DNA of 37,764 nt from Candidatus Hydrogenedens sp. GTDB taxonomy: Bacteria; Hydrogenedentota; Hydrogenedentia; Hydrogenedentales; CAITNO01. This document shows, in pieces, positions 25,613 through 33,449 of this stretch. Each line of letters begins with the position of its first letter. Position 1 is the stretch's first letter. The DNA lies in NCBI GenBank assembly GCA_012522755.1, contig JAAYJV010000150.1, positions 1 to 37,764 of the forward strand, written 5' to 3'. The notes under the pieces were generated by a model. That model did no database searches and was not told the origin of the DNA. It was given only the letters and a program-made list of their open reading frames with translations. The position numbers and the translations under genes were made by a program.

Positions 25613-27802
25613 ATGACCACAGCTTTACTCCTGTGCCTGGCTTTGTCCGGCACCTTTGATCTCAGCCTGGCTCCTGATCAGCCTCTGGCCTTCATTTATG
25701 TGGACGATCCCCTTATTCTCGAACTGTCCTCTCAGAAGGATGCGAAGGTGGAGGGTCGACTTCTTTTCCGTGCTTCCGTTGACAACAGGGAAACAGAAAG
25801 TTCTCTGGAACCCATCTTTATCCATGGTGGTACGGAATACTGGTATGCTGTTCACAGTGCGCCGGAAGAACGGGGCCTTTGCTTTCTGGAGGCGGATCTC
25901 ATTGTGAACGGAGAGCCTCAGCGTTTTGAAAAGCGTTATTGCCGTATTGATCGCCCCGCAGCACTGACAGCGCTGCCCATTGTCGCCTATTGTAAAGGCG
26001 ATGAAAACAGCTGCCCTGTAGCGGCCATGCGCAACGTCGGCGTGAATACCATTCTTGCAGATGCGAAGAATAAGGCACTGCCCGCAATCGCCGCGAAAGC
26101 CGCAGCCGAAGAGGCGCATCTGTTTCTGACTGTAGACGCAGCCGAAATGGCTCAAACACTGGAAACCATCAAAGCTGTTCTGCAAAATCATTGCGAAGAT
26201 ATTTTCCGTTTCGAAGTGATTTGCGAAAGGGGTCGCGTCGAATGTGCAAAATATACCGATATACTCCGGGAAACGGGCTGTCCTGCGGACATTTCTCTCG
26301 TTGTTGATGATGCCGCTTCTTTTGCAGCCGTTATGGGCCAGTGTACCGGCTACCCTTTGCGTCATGTTACGCTCACAAGTGATGAATGGCCCCGAAGCAC
26401 GGATGCGCAGCGTATCCGCCAGATGGCGGTTCAGCAGGGTCTGGAAGGCTTGAGCGTCCATATGGCTTGTCCGAACTGGCAGGCAACGTCACAACAGTCC
26501 TATGCGGAATTTTTGCGCCTGTTTTTCCACTATAAAGCCGCTGGAGTGGGAACGCTGGGGATCGATGCCTCTCTCATTGCCGACGAGGAGGGCACTCTGG
26601 AGATGATGGCCTGGCTCAACGGCCTCGCCCTGCGCTTTCAGGGCGGCAACTATGTGGGTACTCTCAGCGGTGAAGGTGATAAAAGCATCATGCTGTTCCG
26701 GACGGGCGCTTCCTGGCTGGCCGTTATTTTCGGGTCCGACAAGAAGACCGATGATCTCTCTCTCCCCGTTGATGGTGCTCTGAATCTGGAGCTCAGCGAT
26801 GCGCTGGGCAATCCTCTGGAGGTTCCGGAAATCAAAGAAGGGAAGCTGACTCTTCATGCCGGTGCCATACCTTTGTATCTTACCGGAGATGGCGGGGTGC
26901 TTCTCGGTGATGCCGCTTTGCAGCGCGTCGCCCGTCTGTCCAAAGATTTTCTGGGCCGCAAAGAGATGGCGGATGCCTTGCCTCCGGAACTCATGCAGCT
27001 CATCAAGACCATCGGTGCTGAGCCCAAAGGCTCCGGTTGCCGTTTGCGTTTCATGGAGCTGCTTCGTTACCTTCCGGCTCTGGAAGAACATCTGTGTTTC
27101 AGTACCCTGCCCAAACAGACAGCCATACCGGCCCTCATGATGATCATTGATCTGGCCCGTTCTCTGGCTGTGATTGAAGAAGATCGGGCGGAACTTTTCG
27201 TGGAACCCCTCGCCGATACGATGAGCAAAACGGAAGAACTCCAATCTTTGTATCTGACCGCTTCCAGTGGGTCTTCCCGTACCCGTGAGCGGGGCGACTG
27301 GATTCTGAGTGAAGTCCGCAAGTTGCTGGAAGAAGCGGAAACACTGGAGAAGACGGGCCGAAAAATTGAAGCGACCGCTGTGGCCCAGATTGCCTATTGG
27401 CGGGCCCAATGTCTGAAACCCGCTTCTCAGGCCGAAGCCGGTCTCGATGCTGAACCTCTGGAACCGCTCGTTCTTCCCGGTGATATTCCTGTGGAAACAG
27501 ATACGCCTCCCATCCCTGTGGAAGTGCTTTCCGTGGTTCCTGATGAGAAAGCGAAAGACAGTGATGACGAGGAAAGCGCCGGAGAAGAAAAGTCCGGAGC
27601 AGATGTGAAAGAGCCCGAAAAAGAAGCGAGTGAAAAGCGCAATGCGGCCGGTGATATTGAGTATGTGGTAAAATCAGGCGATAATCCCTATCTCATCGCC
27701 AAAAGACATAAGGTCAAACTTGATGATCTGCTCAAGTGGAATAAACTCACGAAAAGATCCACCTTGAGAATAGGACAGAAACTGATCATCAAGAAAAAAT
27801 GA
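25613..27802 (+). CDS. Large secreted/periplasmic LysM protein of unknown function
   Basis: 729 residues. A very short hydrophobic start (MTTALLLCLALSGTFDLSLA) may be a signal peptide, though it lacks basic residues. Residues about 20-110 look like a beta-sandwich. About 115-320 alternates strands and helices (PIVAYCKGD, GVNTILADAKNK, LRHVTLTSDEWPRSTD, AAGVGTLGIDASLIADE), reminiscent of a degenerate (beta/alpha)-barrel as in glycoside hydrolases. Beta-rich and helical regions follow. An acidic Glu/Lys/Ser linker (about 640-680) leads to one LysM domain at the end (YVVKSGDNPYLIAKRHKVK...LRIGQKLIIKKK), which normally binds peptidoglycan. It follows the MBL gene by one base. Role in envelope glycan turnover is inference. 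Confidence 0.72.
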   Translation: MTTALLLCLALSGTFDLSLAPDQPLAFIYVDDPLILELSSQKDAKVEGRLLFRASVDNRETESSLEPIFIHGGTEYWYAVHSAPEERGLCFLEADLIVNGEPQRFEKRYCRIDRPAALTALPIVAYCKGDENSCPVAAMRNVGVNTILADAKNKALPAIAAKAAAEEAHLFLTVDAAEMAQTLETIKAVLQNHCEDIFRFEVICERGRVECAKYTDILRETGCPADISLVVDDAASFAAVMGQCTGYPLRHVTLTSDEWPRSTDAQRIRQMAVQQGLEGLSVHMACPNWQATSQQSYAEFLRLFFHYKAAGVGTLGIDASLIADEEGTLEMMAWLNGLALRFQGGNYVGTLSGEGDKSIMLFRTGASWLAVIFGSDKKTDDLSLPVDGALNLELSDALGNPLEVPEIKEGKLTLHAGAIPLYLTGDGGVLLGDAALQRVARLSKDFLGRKEMADALPPELMQLIKTIGAEPKGSGCRLRFMELLRYLPALEEHLCFSTLPKQTAIPALMMIIDLARSLAVIEEDRAELFVEPLADTMSKTEELQSLYLTASSGSSRTRERGDWILSEVRKLLEEAETLEKTGRKIEATAVAQIAYWRAQCLKPASQAEAGLDAEPLEPLVLPGDIPVETDTPPIPVEVLSVVPDEKAKDSDDEESAGEEKSGADVKEPEKEASEKRNAAGDIEYVVKSGDNPYLIAKRHKVKLDDLLKWNKLTKRSTLRIGQKLIIKKK

Positions 27803-27903
27803 TGCTTTTGCGATCAGCCCCCGCAGTCAGTTCTTTTTCTTTCAACTTCTTTTGAATTTCTGCAACAATTGCAGATGAGCCTGGCAGGAAAGCAGCCTTC
27901 TTT

Positions 27904-29355
27904 ATGAAAACAAAACTGGTAAAACCCCAGAACCTTAAAGGATTTCAAGATCAACTTCCCGAAGACATGATGGTGCGCCAGCATGTCATTGATACCATCC
28001 GGAAGAGCTACGAGCTTTTCGGTTTCCAGCCTCTGGATACCCCTGTGATCGAAGGGATCGAAACCCTCATGGGTGCCGGGGGCACGGAAATCTCCAAGGA
28101 AATTTTCTGTCTGGAAACACCCGAAGGCGAAGGAGCAGCCCTGCGCTTTGACCTCACTGTGCCTTTCGCGCGTGTCATCAGCCAGTACCGCGATAAACTG
28201 AAGCTGCCCTTCCGCCGATACCATATGGGCCCGGTTTTTCGTGCCGACAAGCCGGGGCCGGGACGTTTCCGCCAGTTCACACAATTCGATATTGACATTG
28301 CCGGTGCCCGGACCATTGCCGCCGATGCCGAAATCATCGCCGTACTCTGTCATGCTCTCGCCGCGCTGGGTTTGAAAAAAGAGGAGACGCCCCTCTTCCG
28401 TATCCGCATCAGCAACCGTGTGCTCCTCGATGCACTGCTTCAGGGCAACGGTCTGGAAGATCTGGAAAAGATCAAGCATGTTCTCCGCGTGATTGACAAA
28501 CTGCAGAAAGTGGGCATTGACAATGTGCGTCTGGAACTCGGCCCGGGGCGCATTGATGATTCCGGTGACCCCATCCCCGGTGTGCATCTGCCGGAACCAC
28601 TCATCGAAAGCATCCTCGTCTTTGTGGCTGTCACAGCCGGAAGCCGTCCCGAGATCATCGAAAAGCTGGAGGCGCTCCTGCCTCAGACGGCCTTGTCTGA
28701 AGAGGCTTTCAGTCAGATGCGCGAACTGAATTCGTGCCTGAATGCACTGGATATCTCCGAGGCTGAGGCTGTCTTTGATCCCAGTCTCACCCGGGGACTG
28801 GACTATTACACGGGTCCTGTCTTTGAAATAGAAATACCCTCCTGCCGGGAAGTGGGCTCTGTTGGAGGCGGCGGACGGTACAACCAGTTGTGCAACCGTT
28901 TTCTCAAGCAGGATATCCCCGCCACAGGCGCATCCATCGGCCTCGACCGCCTGCTCACAGCCATGCACCGGCTGGAAGTCGTGAGCACACAGAAAAGCAA
29001 TGTGCAGGTGGCCATAGCCACCGTGGGGAAGGTTTCCCGCGAAGAGGTTCTCAAAATTGCCGCTGAACTGCGCAGTGAAGGCATTGCCACCCTCCCTTAT
29101 CTGGGCAACAAAAAGAATATGGGCGATCAGCTGAGTAATGCCGACCGCTACGAGATCCCTGTGGCCGTGATTCTCGGTGAGGATGAATTGCAGCGTGACG
29201 AAGTCTCCATCAAAAACCTGATTCAGGGAAAAGAAATGCGTCAGGATATTACAGACCGCGATGCCTATCGCCAGGCCGGCACAGCGGCACAGCAGACCGT
29301 CCCTCGAAAAGAAATGATCACCGTCATCCGCACCATGCTTGATGAACGACACTGA
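27904..29355 (+). CDS. hisS: Histidyl-tRNA synthetase
   Basis: A 483-residue class II synthetase that charges tRNA-His. Motif 1 region (PEDMMVRQHVIDTIRKSYELFGF), motif 2 (YHMGPVFRADKPGPGRFRQF), the His-specific motif GLDYYTGPVFE (from Gly298) and motif 3 (GASIGLDRLL) are intact. A C-terminal anticodon-binding domain carries VQVAIATVG and NADRYEIPVAVILGEDE. It is somewhat longer than the ~420-residue bacterial norm and lies nearer to the longer archaeal/eukaryote-like HisRS branch. AGGAAAG lies about 11 bases before the ATG. rlmD follows after 30 bases, so co-transcription is likely. Confidence 0.96.
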   Translation: MKTKLVKPQNLKGFQDQLPEDMMVRQHVIDTIRKSYELFGFQPLDTPVIEGIETLMGAGGTEISKEIFCLETPEGEGAALRFDLTVPFARVISQYRDKLKLPFRRYHMGPVFRADKPGPGRFRQFTQFDIDIAGARTIAADAEIIAVLCHALAALGLKKEETPLFRIRISNRVLLDALLQGNGLEDLEKIKHVLRVIDKLQKVGIDNVRLELGPGRIDDSGDPIPGVHLPEPLIESILVFVAVTAGSRPEIIEKLEALLPQTALSEEAFSQMRELNSCLNALDISEAEAVFDPSLTRGLDYYTGPVFEIEIPSCREVGSVGGGGRYNQLCNRFLKQDIPATGASIGLDRLLTAMHRLEVVSTQKSNVQVAIATVGKVSREEVLKIAAELRSEGIATLPYLGNKKNMGDQLSNADRYEIPVAVILGEDELQRDEVSIKNLIQGKEMRQDITDRDAYRQAGTAAQQTVPRKEMITVIRTMLDERH

Positions 29356-29385
29356 GCCCATACAAAAAGCATCAGGGTTAATTTC

Positions 29386-30660
29386 ATGGACCTTCCTCTT
29401 TCCAGACAATGTCTTCACTTTGGTGTTTGTGGCGGATGTTCCCATCAGCATCTGTCCTGTGAAGAACAGATCATTGAAAAGCAAAAGGTTTTGGAAAGTC
29501 TCTTTGCACCCTACTGGATGGAGCCCATTGCTGTTACGCCCTCGCCCGTGCGCTGGCATTACAGAAACAAGATTGACCCCTCCTTTGCCTTCAAGTGGTA
29601 TGCCGAAGCACCGCCCAAAGGTTTTCCTCGTGAGACGGTTCTGGGATTTAAAGAAAAGGGGAGATGGCGTTGTCCCCTGGAATTGCAGGAATGTCTCATC
29701 GCTCCCGTGGGCGTGGACAGACTCTTTCCCGCCATCCGCGAATGGATCGCCGCTCAGGGACTCACAGCTTACCATTCCCGACAGAATCAGGGCTATCTGC
29801 GCCATCTGCTCATCCGTGATGGAAAGCGGAGCGGGGAGCGGATGGTCATGCTCATCACCTCTCCCGGTGAACTCCCCGATGCTGCAGGCTTTGTTGATGC
29901 GATTCAGTCTTCTTTTCCCGCCACGAGCATTTATCACGGCGTCTTTTCAGGTCGTGCCGAAGTGGCTTTTGCCGAAGAAGCTTTCCTTCTTCATGGGAAA
30001 GAGCGGATAGAAGAGAGAATGGTGATTCTTCCGGAAGAGGCATGCGGGCCCGACGCCCCTGCTGTTGACACGCCGGAGGACTTTCTTCGTGAAGATCAGG
30101 GCAATGAAGATTGTCTTCATTTCCAGATTTCGCCCATGAGTTTCTTTCAAACCAATCCTCTGGCGGCCGAGCGTTTGTATGGTGCTATCCGCGGCTGGTG
30201 CAATGAACAACCGGCCGAGCTCCTTTATGACCTTTACGGCGGCATGGGGAGTATTGCGCTCCAAGTGGCAGACCTCTATCCCCGCATCATCAGTGTGGAA
30301 GAAGTGGCGGCCGCTTCTGCAGACGGACGTGAAAATACAGCACGCAACAGGGTTGATACCATAGACTTCGTCACTTCAACAGTGCAGGATATTTTCACAA
30401 AACAGCCCCTGGCTGCGGGACTCCATCCTGAGGCGGATGTCATTGTGGATCCGCCCCGCTCAGGCTTGCATCCCAAAGCGCTCAAAGGGCTGGTGGAATG
30501 GGCGCCTGCACGACTGCTCTATGTCTCCTGCAACCCCGCCCGGCTTCAGGAGGAAATGGGAGCTCTGACAGAAGTATACCGTTTGGAATCGCTCCGCGCC
30601 TTCGACCTTTTTCCTCATACACCCCATGTGGAAGTCGTGGCCGCTTTCCGACCTTCTTAG
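29386..30660 (+). CDS. rlmD: 23S rRNA m5U methyltransferase (RlmD/RumA family), TRAM-less
   Basis: A 424-residue SAM-dependent enzyme. Cys9-x5-Cys15-x2-Cys18 plus a later Cys (probably Cys103) form the [4Fe-4S] site; FFQTN, the SAM-binding DLYGGMGSIAL, VDPPRSGLHPKAL, and the catalytic Cys382 in YVSCNP follow in order. Homologues methylate U1939 (or U747) of 23S rRNA. The N-terminal TRAM domain of E. coli RumA is absent: the protein begins directly at the cluster Cys. The stop (30658-30660) overlaps the stop of the converging lipoprotein gene (30659-30657). The choice between RlmD and RlmC cannot be settled from sequence alone. Confidence 0.87.
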   Translation: MDLPLSRQCLHFGVCGGCSHQHLSCEEQIIEKQKVLESLFAPYWMEPIAVTPSPVRWHYRNKIDPSFAFKWYAEAPPKGFPRETVLGFKEKGRWRCPLELQECLIAPVGVDRLFPAIREWIAAQGLTAYHSRQNQGYLRHLLIRDGKRSGERMVMLITSPGELPDAAGFVDAIQSSFPATSIYHGVFSGRAEVAFAEEAFLLHGKERIEERMVILPEEACGPDAPAVDTPEDFLREDQGNEDCLHFQISPMSFFQTNPLAAERLYGAIRGWCNEQPAELLYDLYGGMGSIALQVADLYPRIISVEEVAAASADGRENTARNRVDTIDFVTSTVQDIFTKQPLAAGLHPEADVIVDPPRSGLHPKALKGLVEWAPARLLYVSCNPARLQEEMGALTEVYRLESLRAFDLFPHTPHVEVVAAFRPS

Positions 30661-31325
30661 GGCGCAAAGCTTTCTATTTCAAAGAAGAGCCCCGGAACCT
30701 TCAGATACTCCAGTAATACTCCTTTGTTTCGGCCGAGGACACGGATCATCCTGAGGTTGTTGAATTCGTCCCCTTCCCGAACCTGCATCCGATCAATTTT
30801 GCCGGTAAAATAATCCGTCAGTTCCAGGAAGATGGAAAGCTGTTGGGTTTCCATATCTTCCATGAAACCTTTCACTACAACCTTGGGTTTTTCCAGCATG
30901 GTTACGGCCTTGGAGCCCGCACGTTTCAGATACATGCTGTCCACGGAAAGCAACTCCGCCGCTTCAATACAGATCAGCACCAGCCTGTACCGCTCCTGGG
31001 CGGAGGCTTGCCGGGCCAGGTCCTGCAGTTCAAAGCCCAGATCACGAAGCACCTCTTTGCCGTAGCGGTTGTCGCCATAGGTCATAATGGCACTTTGAAT
31101 GGCGAAGAGCAGTTGTTGCCGATCCGTCTCCGATATGCCCGGCCCGCCGGGTTGCAGCGTGTTGCGCAAAGGGTTGATGACCGGACTGATCAGCATTATG
31201 GCCTCTTCACGGCTGTGCGGACCGGGTTCTTCCACTGTCGGCGCCGGTGGGTTTTTCTTGAAAACATCTGAGCATCCGAAAAGAAGCAGCAGCAGAGGAA
31301 GGGTGAGTATCAGTTTTCTGGTCAT
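30657..31325 (-). CDS. Hypothetical lipoprotein
   Basis: A 222-residue protein with a typical lipoprotein signal (lipobox L-F-G-C, Cys18) and a Pro-rich linker, then a mostly helical region (SETDRQQLLFAIQSAIMTYGD, RYRLVLICIEAAELLSVD), and a C-terminal beta segment (VVVKGFMED, FLELTDYFTGKIDRMQVREG, IRVLGRNKGVLLEYLKVPG). I recognise no family, though the last part resembles a small domain of pilus-assembly or envelope proteins. It is the last gene of the six-gene minus-strand run, and its stop codon overlaps that of rlmD. Confidence 0.75.
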   Translation of the reverse strand: MTRKLILTLPLLLLLFGCSDVFKKNPPAPTVEEPGPHSREEAIMLISPVINPLRNTLQPGGPGISETDRQQLLFAIQSAIMTYGDNRYGKEVLRDLGFELQDLARQASAQERYRLVLICIEAAELLSVDSMYLKRAGSKAVTMLEKPKVVVKGFMEDMETQQLSIFLELTDYFTGKIDRMQVREGDEFNNLRMIRVLGRNKGVLLEYLKVPGLFFEIESFAP

Positions 31326-31390
31326 GCCATATTTTCCTTATCAGTGGTTATTCTCTGTGAAGTGTGAGAGGGCGCAGGCTGAGGTTTTGA

Positions 31391-32227
31391 TCATGCATCC
31401 GGAGTCTCCTCCCGGACAGGCTGGCCCAGCAGGAAGCGCAGGACAGCATTGGCCTGATGATGGGCCACAATACCGACACGGGGAGCCATAAGCCCTTGCC
31501 CCGGTCGTGCTTCGTTTATGTCGTCGCCGCAACAGATGAGCCCTTTGCTGATCTGGCGGGTAGTGATCAGATTGGCCGGCCCATAGCCCGCCATACCTGA
31601 CCCCGCAACGACAGGGATGGGCGGCCGGGCGGAACATGCCGCTTCCACAAGCATGGCTTTTTCTTCAGCCTCATCAAAGGCCTCCACCAGAATATCCACG
31701 CCCCGAAATAGAGAAGGGATATTCTGTCTGTCCAGCCGTAGCGCATGAAGCGTAGAGCGCAGGCCGGGATGAATACGTTTCAGAGTCTGCTCCAGAGCCT
31801 CCGTTTTCAACAGGCCCAGTTGATCGACAAAATACTGCTGCCGGTTCAGATTGCTCGGTTCCACCACATCATAATCGGCAAGAACCAGGTGACCGATGCC
31901 GCTGCGGGCCAGTGCCATGGCCACGGAAGAACCCAGCCCGCCCAGACCGGCTATGCCCACGGTGGCCTTTTTCAGGACAGCATGCACCCCCGGAGTATGC
32001 CTGGCGGTGAGGAGACTTTCAAGCGCTTCAGGCGTGGGAATGACTCCCCGCTGAATCAGGGCGATCTGGTCTCCCTCCTCCAGCACCCGGTCTTCTCTTG
32101 TTGGAAATCCATTGAGAACGATCACATCAGCTTCGGGCTGGAAGGTATCGCGAAGGGTGTGGAGCGTCATTCCTCTTTCCACCACGCGGGTATGTTCATT
32201 TACGGTAATATGTACAGAAGGCTTCAT
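31391..32227 (-). CDS. thiF: ThiS-like–ThiF fusion (ThiF family 2 adenylyltransferase)
   Basis: About 278 residues. Residues 1-60 form a ThiS/ubiquitin-like domain (HITVNEHTRVVERGMTL, VIVLNGFPT, EEGDQIALIQRG). The E1-like domain follows: nucleotide loop GIAGLGGLGSS, acidic strand VLADYDVVEPSNLNRQQY, and VDILVEAFDEAEEKAML. This matches the family-2 ThiF proteins of thiazole synthesis. The ThiS-like part has no C-terminal Gly-Gly, so it cannot itself be adenylated and may only serve as a docking domain. I start at the ATG at 32227 (AAGG upstream), 22 bases after the M28 gene stop. No ThiG, ThiH or free ThiS is in the window, so a role in another sulfur transfer is possible. Confidence 0.85.
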   Translation of the reverse strand: MKPSVHITVNEHTRVVERGMTLHTLRDTFQPEADVIVLNGFPTREDRVLEEGDQIALIQRGVIPTPEALESLLTARHTPGVHAVLKKATVGIAGLGGLGSSVAMALARSGIGHLVLADYDVVEPSNLNRQQYFVDQLGLLKTEALEQTLKRIHPGLRSTLHALRLDRQNIPSLFRGVDILVEAFDEAEEKAMLVEAACSARPPIPVVAGSGMAGYGPANLITTRQISKGLICCGDDINEARPGQGLMAPRVGIVAHHQANAVLRFLLGQPVREETPDA

Positions 32228-32249
32228 GGAATGGCCTTGTCTCCGGGGA

Positions 32250-33440
32250 TCAGACAGGCCCATGCCCGTCTTTCTGAAAATCAGGATGTGCCCGGGCTGG
32301 TGAAAAAGCTCGGCGTGCCAGCGCTATGGCCAGATCGGCACTCGCCTCTATCAGGGTCATGTCAATATTATCCACTATATCCTCCTCTTTTTTATAATGC
32401 AAAGGCCTGTTCTTCTCATCCAGACCCACAAGTGAGATGGCTTCATAGCCCTGCATGAGCGGGAGGTAGGCATTGCTGATCAGGGAACGGAGTGATACTT
32501 TCCGGGCGGCCCAGCCCGAAGCGCAGGCATCGGCCGCCTCCACAAGTCTGGATGAACAGGCGAAAGAGTGAAGCACCCCTTCCGAAGCACTGTAACAGAG
32601 TTCACCGGCACCCACACTTTCCAGATTGATAAAAAAGACCTGCTCATATATCTCGCTCAAGGTGGAAAGAAAAAACTGCATGCCTCTGCTGTTGGCATGG
32701 TGCCCGCCGGGAAGATAAAACATTGTCGCCACTCCCTGCACCGGCTCGCCCTGCAACTTTTCAGCGATACGCAGGAGAGCAGCCATTCCTGAAGCATTGT
32801 GATTGGCACCGCCGCTCTCCTGGACTTTGAAACTGCTGAGCAGAATGACCACGCCCGAAAAGAGAAAGAAGACAGCCGTGGACCAGTGAAGAGGAACACT
32901 GAAAAGATATCTTCCGCCCTGGTTTCTGGCGATCATGTCCAGAGCACAGGAGGCCAGAGTCAAGACCATGGCACCACGGACAGCCAGCTCCAGATAACGG
33001 GAGAGACGCAGGAAGAGCGGATGGCTGGTCAGAGAATAAGCGCTGTCCAGATAAGCCGTGAAGACAAGCAGTGTTTTGTGATTGCCCTGATTGATGCCTC
33101 CACCCACAGCGTGGCCCCGTTCTGTTTGCATCAGCCGGGACAGCAGGGGATATCCGAAGGATTCACTCAGATAAATCACAAATACAAAGAGGCCATAAAA
33201 GAAAGACAGACCGGGCCAGATAATGGCCAGCAGACTGACAATGAAAAATTCAGTGACATAGGCCGCCTTGATTTTCCCGAAGCCCGATACCACATCGAAG
33301 GGAATCAGATCAGACGCAGCCACCAGCGGCTTCAAGCGTTCAAGAAGATAATCAGCCGCCTCTTTCTCCTGAAGGGTGGCGAATGAACGGTGCTTCAATC
33401 GGCGGGATAAAAATTCAAGGTCCTTTTTGATTTGTTCCAT
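32250..33440 (-). CDS. Membrane M28-peptidase-like protein with altered metal site
   Basis: A 396-residue protein. The M28 fold is recognisable in TLLVFTAYLDSAYSL (122-137), ESGGANHNASGMAALLRIAEKL (208-229), MFYLPGGHHANSRGMQFFL (240-258), FFINLESVGAG (269-279) and RPLHYKKEEDIVDNID (345-360). Normal ligands are His, Asp, Glu-Glu, Asp, His; here they read Tyr130, His214, His247-His248, Glu274 and His348. Two hydrophobic hairpins (about 59-95, and 150-171 with 186-204) are inserted in the fold, so it sits in the membrane. Either a dead peptidase or one with another metal or reaction. Nine bases separate it from the radical SAM gene upstream. Confidence 0.78.
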   Translation of the reverse strand: MEQIKKDLEFLSRRLKHRSFATLQEKEAADYLLERLKPLVAASDLIPFDVVSGFGKIKAAYVTEFFIVSLLAIIWPGLSFFYGLFVFVIYLSESFGYPLLSRLMQTERGHAVGGGINQGNHKTLLVFTAYLDSAYSLTSHPLFLRLSRYLELAVRGAMVLTLASCALDMIARNQGGRYLFSVPLHWSTAVFFLFSGVVILLSSFKVQESGGANHNASGMAALLRIAEKLQGEPVQGVATMFYLPGGHHANSRGMQFFLSTLSEIYEQVFFINLESVGAGELCYSASEGVLHSFACSSRLVEAADACASGWAARKVSLRSLISNAYLPLMQGYEAISLVGLDEKNRPLHYKKEEDIVDNIDMTLIEASADLAIALARRAFSPARAHPDFQKDGHGPV

Positions 33441-33449
33441 GGATGCCTG

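Noticed and set aside
27803-27903. T-box or attenuator leader before hisS
   Set aside because: Only about 100 bases, with no T-box sequence, specifier hairpin or terminator visible.
27814-29937. A 707-codon minus-strand reading frame
   Set aside because: It lies antisense to hisS and rlmD, both with full conserved motifs; its translation shows no recognisable family.
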